Below are positions 34,710 to 42,691 of a stretch of 54,377 nt of DNA, piece by piece. This DNA is from an uncultured Prevotellaceae bacterium (GTDB lineage: Bacteria > Bacteroidota > Bacteroidia > Bacteroidales > Bacteroidaceae): contig CAMHKU010000007.1 of the NCBI GenBank assembly GCA_946185805.1, positions 1 to 54,377 on the forward strand, given 5' to 3'. The translations under genes and the position numbers were made by a program. Positions within the stretch are counted from its first letter, which is position 1. Each line of letters begins with the position of its first letter. The notes beneath the pieces were generated by a model that saw only the letters and a program-made list of their open reading frames with translations, had not been told where the DNA came from and did not search any database.

Positions 34710-36104
34710 ATGATAATGAAAAAGCTATTTTTATTACTATTTGGCGCCGCAGCACTGAGCGTGCAGGCGCAGACCGCCCGTAAGTTTACGGTCAACATCA
34801 CCCCCGACGGCAAGGCCAACATGGTGGCCTATCTGCCAGAACAGCCCTCGGGGCGCGCCGTCGTCGACCTGCCCGGCGGTGGCTACAGCCACCTCTCGAT
34901 GCAGAACGAAGGTCACGATTGGGCCTCGTTCTTCAATGAGCAGGGCATCGCCTTCTTTGTCGTCACCTACCGTATGCCCGGCGGCGACCGCACCATTCCC
35001 ATGGGCGACGCCCAGCAGGCCATACGCATTGTGCGCGACTCCGCTCAGGTGTGGGGTGTCAATCCCCGCGACGTGGGTATCATGGGCTTCTCGGCCGGCG
35101 GTCACCTGGCCTCCACGGTGTCTACACATAGCGAGTTCGACTGCCGCCCCGACTTCAGCATCCTCTTTTATCCCGTCATCTCGATGGACGAGCGCGTCAC
35201 CCATAAGGGCTCTGTCAACGGGTTCCTCGGCGAGGCCAAGAGCGATGCCAAGCTGGTGAAAGCTTTCAGCAACCAGAATGCCGTGCGCAGCCATCTGACG
35301 CCGCCCGCCATTATCCTGCTGGCCAACGACGACCGTGCCGTGCCCCCTGTCACCAATGGTATTGCTTACTATTCGGCCATGCGCAATGCCGGCAACGAGT
35401 GCGCCCTCTATGTCTATCCCACCGGTGGCCACGGCTTTGGAATGAACCCCAAGTTCAAGTACCATGACCAGATGCTCGCCGACCTGACGACGTGGCTCCG
35501 GGGCCATCGCTCGCCGCGGCCCGATGCTCTGCGCGTGGCGTGCATCGGCAACAGCATCACCCACGGCTCAGGCATCGACATGCAAGAGCAGAATGGCTAT
35601 CCCGCACAGCTGCAGCGACTCCTCGGCGACGGCTACTATGTCAAGAACTACGGCGTGGGTGTCCGTTGCATGATGGCTACATCTGACCATCCTTACATGC
35701 GCGAGCAGGCCTGGCGCGACGCCAAGGCTTTCCTGCCTGACATCGTTGTCATCAAGCTGGGTACCAACGACTCCAAGGACTTCCAGTGGAACCAGCAGCA
35801 GTATGAGCGCGACTATCAGCTGATGGTCGACACGCTCAAGGCGCTGCCCACCAAGCCTGCCATCTATCTCTGCACGCCCATCCGCGCCTTCCGCGACAAG
35901 TGGGGCATCATCGATTCCGTCATCGTCAACGGCGTGATTCCTTCTATCCGGAAGATTGCCAAGAAAAACAAGCTTGAGGTCATCGACCTCCACCCTGTCG
36001 TCGACGACCGCAGCCTGATGACCGGCGACATGATTCACCCCAACGACAAGGGCGCCGCCAAGATGGCCGCCACCATCAGCGAACGCATCAAACCTAAAAA
36101 GTAA
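34710..36104 (+). CDS. Two-domain esterase: alpha/beta-hydrolase plus SGNH/GDSL hydrolase
   Basis: 464 residues with a signal peptide ending near VQAQ; the second ATG two codons on (MKKLFLLLFG) is equally good. N-terminal domain (about 25-270): acetylesterase-like alpha/beta-hydrolase with oxyanion loop LPGGGYSHLS, nucleophile GFSAGGH (about 127) and His in YPTGGHGFG (about 246). C-terminal domain (about 275-464): SGNH hydrolase with block I CIGNSITHGSG, block III KLGTNDSKD and the catalytic Asp-His pair DMIHPND. Both catalytic sets look intact. Such fusions deacetylate polysaccharides at two positions; acetylated galacturonic acid or side-chain sugars of RG-I are the likely targets. It starts the run PL11-GH28 with only a 5-nt gap to the next gene. 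Confidence 0.9.
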   Translation: MIMKKLFLLLFGAAALSVQAQTARKFTVNITPDGKANMVAYLPEQPSGRAVVDLPGGGYSHLSMQNEGHDWASFFNEQGIAFFVVTYRMPGGDRTIPMGDAQQAIRIVRDSAQVWGVNPRDVGIMGFSAGGHLASTVSTHSEFDCRPDFSILFYPVISMDERVTHKGSVNGFLGEAKSDAKLVKAFSNQNAVRSHLTPPAIILLANDDRAVPPVTNGIAYYSAMRNAGNECALYVYPTGGHGFGMNPKFKYHDQMLADLTTWLRGHRSPRPDALRVACIGNSITHGSGIDMQEQNGYPAQLQRLLGDGYYVKNYGVGVRCMMATSDHPYMREQAWRDAKAFLPDIVVIKLGTNDSKDFQWNQQQYERDYQLMVDTLKALPTKPAIYLCTPIRAFRDKWGIIDSVIVNGVIPSIRKIAKKNKLEVIDLHPVVDDRSLMTGDMIHPNDKGAAKMAATISERIKPKK

Positions 36105-36109
36105 AGTCT

Positions 36110-38299
36110 ATGCCCCGCCATCTGTTTCTTCCTCTCGCCCTCTGTTGGCTGTGCTGCAGCGTTGCCGCAGCCCCCGCCGACCACGCCCCCGGCAGCGCCG
36201 CCGCCAAGGTCGACCGCGCCCTCTGGGCCTCCATCAACGGCGCCAAGAACGCCTCCCTCGGCGACTACCAGCAGCACACCGGCAAGGTGCTCGTCTCCTG
36301 GCGCATGCTCCCCGGCGACGATGCCGACACCGCCTTCGACCTCTACCGCGCCGTAGGCACCGGCCGTGAGACGCGCATCGCCGCCAACCTCAAGAAAACC
36401 AACTATCAGGACGCCTCGGCCAGCAAGACCGCCGACAACCACTACCGCCTGAGCCGTGCCGGCGCTAACGACACCCTCGCCACCTTCACCCTGACCAAGG
36501 CACAGGTCAGCGGCGCCCTGCCTTACATCAGCATTCCCCTGCAGCCCACCCGCGACGTCTATAGCGGCGACGACCTGGAGTATCAGGCCAACGACGTCAG
36601 CGTGGGCGACCTCGACGGCGACGGACAGTTTGAAATCATCGTCAAGCGCCTGCAGTCGCCCAAGGGCGTGGCCGATGGCGGCATAGGCGCCAGCTACTCC
36701 AGTCGTAACACCATCTATGCTGTCATCTGGGATGCCTATAAGCTCGACGGCACACTGCTCTGGCGCGTCAAGGGCGGACCGGGTATTATCCTGGGCAACT
36801 CGTCGAGCTTCGCCGTGGCTGACTTCGACGGCGACGGCTGTGCCGAGATGGCTATCCGCACCTGTGAGGGAACGGTCTTCGGCGACGGTACCGAGATTGG
36901 CGATACCGACGGCGACGGCAAGATTGACTACCGCACGTGGGGCAACTACGACAAACCCAACGAGAAAGATCGTGGCTGGATAGACCATTACAACTCTGCT
37001 GGTCTGGAGTTTATCTCGATTATCGACGGCAAGACCGGCCGTGAGTTGGCCCGCGACAAGTTCATCGACCGCGAGACTTCCGAGTCATGGGGCGACGGCT
37101 ACTGGAAACGTGCCTGCTCCTTCCGCGTGGGCGTGGGCTGTTTCGATGCTACAGGGCTGCCGTCGGTGGTCTTGGGACGTGGCGTCTATGCCCACTCCGT
37201 CATCGAGGCCTGGGACTATCGCGACGGTAGGCTCTCCCGCCGCTGGCGCTTCGACACCAACGACGGCAGGACGGGCCGCGACGGCAAGCCTCACAGCACC
37301 TACGCCGCCCAGGGCAACCATTCGTTTAACGTGGCCGACCTCGACGGCGACGGCCTCGACGAGGTGATGTACGGCTCTATGGCTGTCGACGACGACGGCA
37401 TTGGCCTGTGGAACACGCAGCTCGGTCATGGCGACGCCAACCACGTGGGTAAGTTCCTGCCGCAGCTCGAGGGACTGCAGGTTTACCATTGTCTGGAGAC
37501 CGGACGCACGATGGTAGCCCTGCACGACGCCCGCGACGGCTCCGTCATCTGGCGTAAAGATGCTGCCGCCGACAACGACATGGGACGCTGCATGGTGGCC
37601 GACTACGACCCCCAGCATGCCGGCTGTGAGTTTAGCTACTATAAGAGCGACCTCTTCGACCAGAACGGCAATCCTACCGCCATCAGCACTGCCAAAGACT
37701 GGAAACCCGGCTTCGCCGCCGCCATCTGGTTCGACGGCACCCTCTCGCGCCAGGGACTCTCTGAGGACGGCATCATCCACAGCGTGCCTAACGGCCGCAC
37801 CTTCACCATGTGGCGCTACAGCATGTCGATGGTCAACGGCACCAAGGGCAACCCCTCATGGTATGGCGACCTCGTGGGCGACTGGCGCGAAGAGGTCATC
37901 GTCCCTGATGCCACGAAGGTGGGCGACCTGAAGATCTTCTCTACCTGGTACCCCACCACCCACCGCTTTCCATGGCTTATGACCGACCATACCTATTGGA
38001 TGCAGTGCCTCAACCAGAACATCGGCTACAACCAGCCTACCAACCTGGGCTACTACCTCGGCTCCGACCTCACGACTGATGCCGACGCCTGGGCAGCAGC
38101 CAAAGAGGCGCCAGGCAACGACACCGTAGTCATCCCCACCGCTATCACCCATCACCCCTCACCCCTCACCCCTCATCCATCATCCATCACCCATCACCCA
38201 TCACCTCTCGCCCCTTGGTATAACCTCCACGGCCAGCGCCTCGCCGCTCCCCGTCGTGGTCTCAACATCCATAATGGCAAATTAATTCTCACCCCATAA
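36110..38299 (+). CDS. PL11 rhamnogalacturonan lyase (second, conventional length)
   Basis: 729 residues. Signal peptide MPRHLFLPLALCWLCCSVAA, then one PL11 propeller: VLVSWRMLPGDDADTAFDLY, calcium loops DLDGDGQFEI, DFDGDGCAEM, DTDGDGKIDY and DLDGDGLDEV, then GDWREEVIVPD and IGYNQPTNLGYYLG near the C-terminus of the domain (about 665). It lacks the PATR extension of the first PL11. A linker rich in His/Pro/Ser follows, encoded by a CATCACCC-type microsatellite, then a tail (WYNLHGQRLAAPRRGLNI, then HNGKLILTP) like a type IX sorting tail. It acts on RG-I together with the flanking esterase and GH28, forming one operon. Confidence 0.93.
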   Translation: MPRHLFLPLALCWLCCSVAAAPADHAPGSAAAKVDRALWASINGAKNASLGDYQQHTGKVLVSWRMLPGDDADTAFDLYRAVGTGRETRIAANLKKTNYQDASASKTADNHYRLSRAGANDTLATFTLTKAQVSGALPYISIPLQPTRDVYSGDDLEYQANDVSVGDLDGDGQFEIIVKRLQSPKGVADGGIGASYSSRNTIYAVIWDAYKLDGTLLWRVKGGPGIILGNSSSFAVADFDGDGCAEMAIRTCEGTVFGDGTEIGDTDGDGKIDYRTWGNYDKPNEKDRGWIDHYNSAGLEFISIIDGKTGRELARDKFIDRETSESWGDGYWKRACSFRVGVGCFDATGLPSVVLGRGVYAHSVIEAWDYRDGRLSRRWRFDTNDGRTGRDGKPHSTYAAQGNHSFNVADLDGDGLDEVMYGSMAVDDDGIGLWNTQLGHGDANHVGKFLPQLEGLQVYHCLETGRTMVALHDARDGSVIWRKDAAADNDMGRCMVADYDPQHAGCEFSYYKSDLFDQNGNPTAISTAKDWKPGFAAAIWFDGTLSRQGLSEDGIIHSVPNGRTFTMWRYSMSMVNGTKGNPSWYGDLVGDWREEVIVPDATKVGDLKIFSTWYPTTHRFPWLMTDHTYWMQCLNQNIGYNQPTNLGYYLGSDLTTDADAWAAAKEAPGNDTVVIPTAITHHPSPLTPHPSSITHHPSPLAPWYNLHGQRLAAPRRGLNIHNGKLILTP
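38142..38208 (+). repeat. CATCACCC-type microsatellite coding the PL11 linker
   Basis: Runs of ATCACCC, CTCACCC and ATCCATC encode ITHHPSPLTPHPSS and ITHHPSPLAP between catalytic domain and tail. The repeat is not a multiple of three in each unit, yet the frame stays open through it. Confidence 0.9.
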
Positions 38300-38321
38300 C
38301 CCCTAATACAACAAACTGACA

Positions 38322-39896
38322 ATGAAAAAGCTTTCCACCCTCTTTGTCCTCTGTTGTCTGTGCTGCGGCGTTGCCTCAGCCTTCACATCCCCCGCCTCTC
38401 CCGCCACTGCTCCCGCCGTGTCAGCGGCGGGCACCGCCCTCTCCTCCGTCTTCAACGTCCGCGACTTCGGCGCCAAAGGCGACGGCCGCACCCTCGACTC
38501 CCCCGCCATCAACGCCGCCATCGAGGCGGCCGTCAAGGCCGGCGGCGGCCAGGTGCTGCTGCCCGCCGGCACCTATCTCAGTGGCTCCATCCGCCTGAAG
38601 ACGGGCATCGACCTCCACCTCTCTGCCGGCTGTAAACTCTTAGCCGCCAACCCCAAGAACTTCCGTGGCCAGACCAACCTCGGCGGCGATGGCGGCGGCC
38701 TCTACGACGAGAGTGAGTCCTTCGGTGGCTTCCCCGAATACCAGGACGGCGGCCACACCTATTTCCACAACTCCCTCATCTGGGCCGAGGGGCAGCACAA
38801 CGTCTCCATCACCGGCCACGGCATGATCGACGGCGAGGGACTGACGAAGAAAGACACCGAGCACGCCGGCAACGTGCAGGGCGGCTCCATTGGCACCGGC
38901 GACAAGGCCATAGCCCTGAAGCTCTGCCGACAGGTGACCATCCGCGACATCACCATCTACCGCGGCGGACACTTCGCCATCATCATGACAGGCTGCGACC
39001 TTGCTACCGTCGACAACGTCACCATCGACACCAACCGCGACGGCTTCGACATCGACTGCTGTAAGTATATGACCATCACCAACTGCCGCATCAACACCCC
39101 CAGCGACGATGCCCTCGTGCTCAAGTCGAGCTACGCACTGAAGAAGCCCGTGCTCTGCGAGCACATCGCCGTCTCTAACTGTAACATCACTGGCTATAAG
39201 TGCGGTACGCTGCTCGACGGTACCTACGTGCCCGAGCCCGTAGGATGGGTCTGCGGACGCTTCAAGCTCGGCACTGAGAGCAACGGCGGCTACCGCAACA
39301 TCTCGCTTACCAACTCTACATTCGCCTATTCCTCTGGACTGGCCTTCGAAGAGGTTGACCAGGGCAGGATGGAGAACATTGTGGTGTCGAACATCACCAT
39401 GAGTCACGTCCACCATTATCCCATCTACATCACCACCGGCTGCCGCAATCGCGGACCTAAGGAGGTGACGCGCAAGTCTTCAGCACGCGACATACAGATC
39501 AGCAATGTCATCGCCGACGACTGCGACTCGCTCTGCTCCATCATCGTCACCGGCATGAAAGACGAGCCCCTGCGCAACATCTGGCTCAGCAATATCCGCC
39601 TCTACTTCAAGGGCGGCGGCACCCGCGACCTGGTGAACAAAGACTACCGCGAGCAGGGCACCAATTATCCCGAGCCTAAGTTCGCTGGCTGGACACCCGC
39701 CTACGGACTCTACGCCCGCCACGTCGAGGGCCTCCACGTCAACGACGTCACCTTCCGCTACGAGCGTTCCGACTTCCGACCCGCCGTCGTCCTCGACGAT
39801 GTGCACCAGAGCTGTCTCCGCCTCGTCGACGCCCCCACGGAGTCCGGTGTTGACAAGGTGGTGCAGTTCCGATCCTCCAACGTGACGATAGAGTAG
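38322..39896 (+). CDS. GH28 family polygalacturonase / rhamnogalacturonase-like glycosidase
   Basis: 524 residues with signal peptide MKKLSTLFVLCCLCCGVASA. Right-handed beta-helix of the pectate-lyase superfamily with FNVRDFGAKGDGRTLDS at the start. GH28 catalytic blocks: NRDGFDID (NTD block, about 228), SDDALVLKS (DD block, about 258), and RFKLGTESNGG (RIK block, about 310). The GHG block is not seen; its place holds YKCGTLLDG. That pattern is familiar in Bacteroidota rhamnogalacturonan-locus GH28 enzymes, where exo action on galacturonic acid next to rhamnose is the usual role; specificity here is inference. It is the last gene of the operon and is followed by a nested inverted repeat. Confidence 0.9.
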   Translation: MKKLSTLFVLCCLCCGVASAFTSPASPATAPAVSAAGTALSSVFNVRDFGAKGDGRTLDSPAINAAIEAAVKAGGGQVLLPAGTYLSGSIRLKTGIDLHLSAGCKLLAANPKNFRGQTNLGGDGGGLYDESESFGGFPEYQDGGHTYFHNSLIWAEGQHNVSITGHGMIDGEGLTKKDTEHAGNVQGGSIGTGDKAIALKLCRQVTIRDITIYRGGHFAIIMTGCDLATVDNVTIDTNRDGFDIDCCKYMTITNCRINTPSDDALVLKSSYALKKPVLCEHIAVSNCNITGYKCGTLLDGTYVPEPVGWVCGRFKLGTESNGGYRNISLTNSTFAYSSGLAFEEVDQGRMENIVVSNITMSHVHHYPIYITTGCRNRGPKEVTRKSSARDIQISNVIADDCDSLCSIIVTGMKDEPLRNIWLSNIRLYFKGGGTRDLVNKDYREQGTNYPEPKFAGWTPAYGLYARHVEGLHVNDVTFRYERSDFRPAVVLDDVHQSCLRLVDAPTESGVDKVVQFRSSNVTIE

Positions 39897-39908
39897 GTTG
39901 ACTTTATG

Positions 39909-39999
39909 GAACATAAATCTTCTTAAATAATTTATATAAAATGGATTGACAGTGTTAGCTGTCACAGATTTCAAAATAGATTTATAAAGATTTATGTTC
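39909..39999. repeat. 91-bp nested inverted repeat after GH28
   Basis: GAACATAAATCTT (39909-39921) is perfectly inverted at 39987-39999. The centre holds TGACAG-TGTTAG-CTGTCA. AT-rich. It may be a small mobile element or a processed operon end; no T-run supports a simple terminator. Confidence 0.75.
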
Positions 40000-40091
40000 A
40001 AATAAATACATGATTGGTTATCTAAGCGTTGCCAAAGGTTAATAAAACCAAAATAATTCACACAAAAGTTATCATATTGGGATAAAATATT

Positions 40092-40099
40092 TATATTTG
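40092..40099 (+). promoter_or_regulatory. -7 element before the structured non-coding region
   Basis: TATATTTG followed by CATCG, a good TAnnTTTG match. No clear -33 TTTG at the right distance. Transcription would start just at the first long stem. Confidence 0.5.
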
Positions 40100-40102
40100 C
40101 AT

Positions 40103-40402
40103 CGTCCCCACTCAGAAACTGACGCAATAAGCAGAAGCGGAGGGGTGGGGACGCATATATAGAAAAAGTGTCTACTATGGCGCTTTGTTCTTTGACTCTC
40201 TAATTGTCTCGCAAACAAGAAAATCTGTCAGAAAGCAAAGCAACGGTAGATGCTCATTGGGTATGTATATTGACAGCCCGCATTGTGCCTGTTCGTTTAG
40301 GCATCAATGCGTGTATAGTTATACATACACGTGTGGGCTTCTGCGTTGCTCTTCCTTGAGAGACGGGCAATGCGAGACGCCTTAGAGAATGGGACGAGCA
40401 AC
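40103..40402 (+). ncRNA. Candidate structured non-coding RNA or long leader
   Basis: Four independent helices follow a -7 box: CGTCCCCAC (40103-40111) with GTGGGGACG (40145-40153); TCTAC and GCTTTG (40171-40187) with CAAAGC and GTAGA (40236-40250); GTATGTATA (40261) with TATACATAC (to 40328), enclosing an 11-bp stem GCATTGTGCCT with AGGCA-T-CAATGC (40280-40310); and GTTGCTC (40345) with GAGCAAC (to 40402). No open frame of note. I do not recognise tmRNA, RNase P, SRP or 6S signatures. It is either a free RNA or the 5' leader of the broken SPFH gene at 40508. The gap 39897-40507 holds nothing else I can name. Confidence 0.5.
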
Positions 40403-40507
40403 AGGTACAGCGACCCACACTTTTTGTTTATATGTACCAACAGAGAATACCAATAACTAAATCAAGTCTTGTTGGGGGCTGCAAGGCATAAAAGACCTTG
40501 AGGGCTT

Positions 40508-41315
40508 ATGGCTATCATTGACCATGCTAATTTCGATTTTGAGGGCAGGAAGATATTTGCTTATGAATATCCTGAAAAAATCTTTCATCCAATACCCAGC
40601 CTTCCTACTGAAAGATCCTACGAAGCCACAAGGCTTTCCTGCCATTGCTATTGCCAATATAGGATTACAGGTGGAAGAGGGTGAACCATTCTTCTTGAAG
40701 TTGGTGAACGGTAATCCCTGCTTCAGTGAGGCCGACATGGTGAAGTCGATACAGGGACGCGTGACACGAGTTATCTCAGAGAAGATAGCACAGCTGGTAG
40801 ACCAGTTAGGATTGACAGTGGCAGAAGTGAACACCCGGCTTAGTCTTATCTCCCAGCAGTCGCGTGATGTCTGCCGACAGCTCATCAGTGAATGGGGGTT
40901 GACTTTTGTAGACTTCAACGTGCGCATTACCCAAGATACTAGTCAGGAGGGACTGATGATGGCTAGCGGGTTCGGTACCGACAGAGAAACATTTGAGCGT
41001 CAGCGTATTCTTGACATTCAGGAGAAAGCTATCAACAATCTTTCCGGTGGCGGCAACGGCCTTTTGGGGGCTGTCTTGGCAATGGGTATGGTGAACTCTA
41101 TGAACTCCGCTTCACGCCAGGCGCCGTCATCCTCTCAAACACAGGCTGTACAGCCTGTGGTCAATCCCAACGCCCACATGGTGTACTGCGGTAATTGTGG
41201 TAAGAAATATGATGCCGCTGCTTCACGCTTCTGCCCTAATTGCGGCAAGGCGTTTTATGCAAAATGGCTTTTTCTAGACTCATCCGTCAGCTATCAGTCA
41301 TCCGTCAGCCTGTAA
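40508..41315 (+). pseudogene. SPFH-domain / zinc-ribbon protein, broken by deletion and frameshift
   Basis: The ATG at 40508 gives MAIIDHANFDFEGRKIFAYE, the usual start of bacterial SPFH (virion-core-like, YdjI) proteins, but that frame stops after about 60 codons. The continuation is in another frame (from about 40590): KDPTKPQGFPAIAIANIGLQ, VTRVISEKIAQLVDQLGLTV, GLTFVDFNVRITQ, then a C-terminal zinc ribbon (YCGNCGKKYD, RFCPNCGKAF). About 100 residues of the SPFH core between the two parts are missing, so this is a deletion plus frame change rather than a single-base error. The last residues (SSVSYQSSVSL) come from the TCATCCGTCAG repeat phrase. An in-frame protein starting at 40518 would lack half of the domain. 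Probably not functional. Confidence 0.75.
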
Positions 41316-41358
41316 CGTATTGTGTAAAAATTTATTATGCAGATTGCTGACGGATGAC
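41279..41358. repeat. ATCCGTCAGC phrase: direct and inverted copies over the SPFH stop
   Basis: TCATCCGTCAGC occurs twice in tandem (about 41280-41291 and 41298-41309), and GCTGACGGATGAC (41346-41358) is the perfect 13-bp inverse of 41297-41309. The direct copies are translated at the end of the SPFH fragment. Confidence 0.85.
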
Positions 41359-41373
41359 AGGTGGAAAACAAAA

Positions 41374-41480
41374 TTAAAATTCGATCATTGTTTCGTTAGT
41401 TACTGGGGTTGCCTTTTCTTGTTCCACTGCCGTAACGGACAGCACAAGGGCGAACAACATGAGGATTAGCTTCTTTTTTA
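41374..41480 (-). pseudogene. Remnant of a small secreted-protein gene
   Basis: On the minus strand an open stretch reads KKKLILMLFALVLSVTAVEQ, then EKATPVTNETMIEF and a stop: a signal peptide plus a few mature residues. An in-frame TGA precedes it and no start codon is in place. It looks like the 5' fragment of a secreted-protein gene truncated at both ends. Confidence 0.45.
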
Positions 41481-41489
41481 ATTGTCAAT

Positions 41490-41750
41490 TTATTCTGCGA
41501 TTCTTTTCTTTACGATTTCTGCAATGTCCTTACGTTTCTTTTCCTTCAGATCGTCAGCAGGATAGTCAATAGGAGTTAGGACGGCAGTTCCCTCATTCTC
41601 TCCTAGTCCAAAGGACTTCTTGTACAGTTTAGCATCAAAGTTGCAAACCCAGCATGTGTCAAGCCCTTGTTCTGTTGCAGCTAGACAAAGATGCTCTACA
41701 GCAATGGCAATGTCTATATTAGGCTTATAGCTCCTACAGCTATATTTTTT
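41490..41750 (-). pseudogene. Nitroreductase, C-terminal fragment only
   Basis: Translation on the minus strand gives SYKPNIDIAIAVEHLCLAAT, EQGLDTCWVCNFDAKLYKK, LGENEGTAVLTPIDYPADD and KRKDIAEIVKKRIAE followed by TAA. This is the typical C-terminal half of an NADH/FMN nitroreductase. The frame is closed upstream by consecutive stops (TGA TAA) at an A8 run, so the FMN-binding N-terminus is gone. It sits just downstream of an intact nitroreductase gene of the same orientation but is a different, cytoplasmic-type relative. Confidence 0.8.
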
Positions 41751-41787
41751 TTATCAATTCCAATACTTTCGTATTATCCAAGATTTG

Positions 41788-42411
41788 TTAGAAGAATTTT
41801 ACAATTTCATCAAGATTCTTTCTTTCAGGGCGTTTAGGCTCTTCGGCTCGATAGCCCAATGCAATGACAGCCATGATTGTCTCATTCTCAGGAATGATGA
41901 AGAGTTCTCTAAGCTTGTCTGCTTCACGCATACCCATGATAAGAGTGTCGAAGCCCATAGCCCTTGCCTTCAAAATCAGATAACAGTTACTAAGTCCATT
42001 GTCATAGGCACCCCATCCGTCACCCACCTCGTTGGCTTGATTGCCCTGGAAGAAACCAGACTTACCGCGTTCAAAGGTTGAGACGATAAGAACAGGTGCA
42101 TTCTTGATACGTTCCTTATTGCCGCCAACCATATCCTGCACAGCTGCTAGCTTCTCTTCACTGATGGCCACATAGTATTTAGTGGGTTGCTGGTTTGCCC
42201 ATGAAGGAGCCTCTTGCGCTGCCTTGATAAGGTCACGAACTTCTGCCTCCGTAATTTTTTTCGAGGCATCGTAGTTGCGGACGCTTCTGCGTGAGGTTAA
42301 TACTTCGTCGAAAGACGGTGTGGACGTAACGTTTCCGTTACTGTTGCCGTTGTTGCAACTTGTCATTGATAACAGTGCCATAAAAGCACCAAACATGATC
42401 TTTTTTGTCAT
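41788..42411 (-). CDS. Nitroreductase-family lipoprotein
   Basis: 207 residues. Unusually for a nitroreductase it begins with a lipoprotein signal (MTKKIMFGAFMALLSMTSC, Cys19), followed by a Ser/Asn spacer and then the fold: SFDEVLTSRRSVRNYDASKK (FMN phosphate-binding RRSVR), APSWANQQPTKYYVAI, GAYDNGLSNCYLILKARAMG, NETIMAVIALGYRAEEPKRP. Such enzymes use FMN and NAD(P)H to reduce quinones or nitro compounds. Export of a flavoenzyme would place it in the periplasm or at the membrane, as in flavin-dependent dehalogenase-like relatives; its electron source there is unknown. It is the second gene of a two-gene operon, three nt after the small protein's stop. Confidence 0.9.
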   Translation of the reverse strand: MTKKIMFGAFMALLSMTSCNNGNSNGNVTSTPSFDEVLTSRRSVRNYDASKKITEAEVRDLIKAAQEAPSWANQQPTKYYVAISEEKLAAVQDMVGGNKERIKNAPVLIVSTFERGKSGFFQGNQANEVGDGWGAYDNGLSNCYLILKARAMGFDTLIMGMREADKLRELFIIPENETIMAVIALGYRAEEPKRPERKNLDEIVKFF

Positions 42412-42414
42412 AGT

Positions 42415-42597
42415 TTAATATTTTGTGAAGTTATACTTTGCTCTCAGTTCGGCTTTCTTCTCTTCACCCTGATTGGTGAAATAACCCTTCCAGCCTGGGC
42501 AGAAATTGATATGCCAACGCCAGAACTTACCTAAGAAAGAATTGGGCTCCTTGTCGTAGTGCGCCCGAAATTTGCAGTTTTCACAATTATGTGCCAT
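42415..42597 (-). CDS. Small Cys-containing protein, 60 residues
   Basis: MAHNCENCKFRAHYDKEPNS to AELRAKYNFTKY. It contains CENC and one further Cys (INFCPGW) plus His residues, so metal binding is possible. The start at 42597 is chosen because the longer frame reads through the promoter region and lacks a sensible N-terminus. It precedes the nitroreductase lipoprotein in the same operon. I do not know its function. Confidence 0.75.
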   Translation of the reverse strand: MAHNCENCKFRAHYDKEPNSFLGKFWRWHINFCPGWKGYFTNQGEEKKAELRAKYNFTKY

Positions 42598-42627
42598 AAT
42601 TCTCTTAAAGTATTGTAATGTTGGCTG

Positions 42628-42635
42628 CAAAGATA
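42628..42635 (-). promoter_or_regulatory. -7 element for the small protein / nitroreductase operon
   Basis: TATCTTTG on the minus strand followed by GCAGC; leader about 30 nt. No clear -33 TTTG. Confidence 0.55.
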
Positions 42636-42657
42636 CGAATAATAAAGGGAAAATGAG

Positions 42658-42665
42658 TACTTTTG
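42658..42665 (+). promoter_or_regulatory. -7 element for the DUF4250 operon
   Basis: TACTTTTG followed by CAGTG; leader about 25 nt to the ATG at 42692. It is divergent from, and overlaps the upstream region of, the minus-strand promoter 23 nt away. Confidence 0.55.
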
Positions 42666-42691
42666 CAGTGTGTTTTAATAGAATTTGTGAA

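Noticed and set aside
40103..40402. tmRNA, RNase P RNA or 6S RNA
   Set aside because: No tag reading frame, no GAGGAAAGTC core and no single long bulged hairpin could be found by eye; kept only as an unnamed structured RNA.
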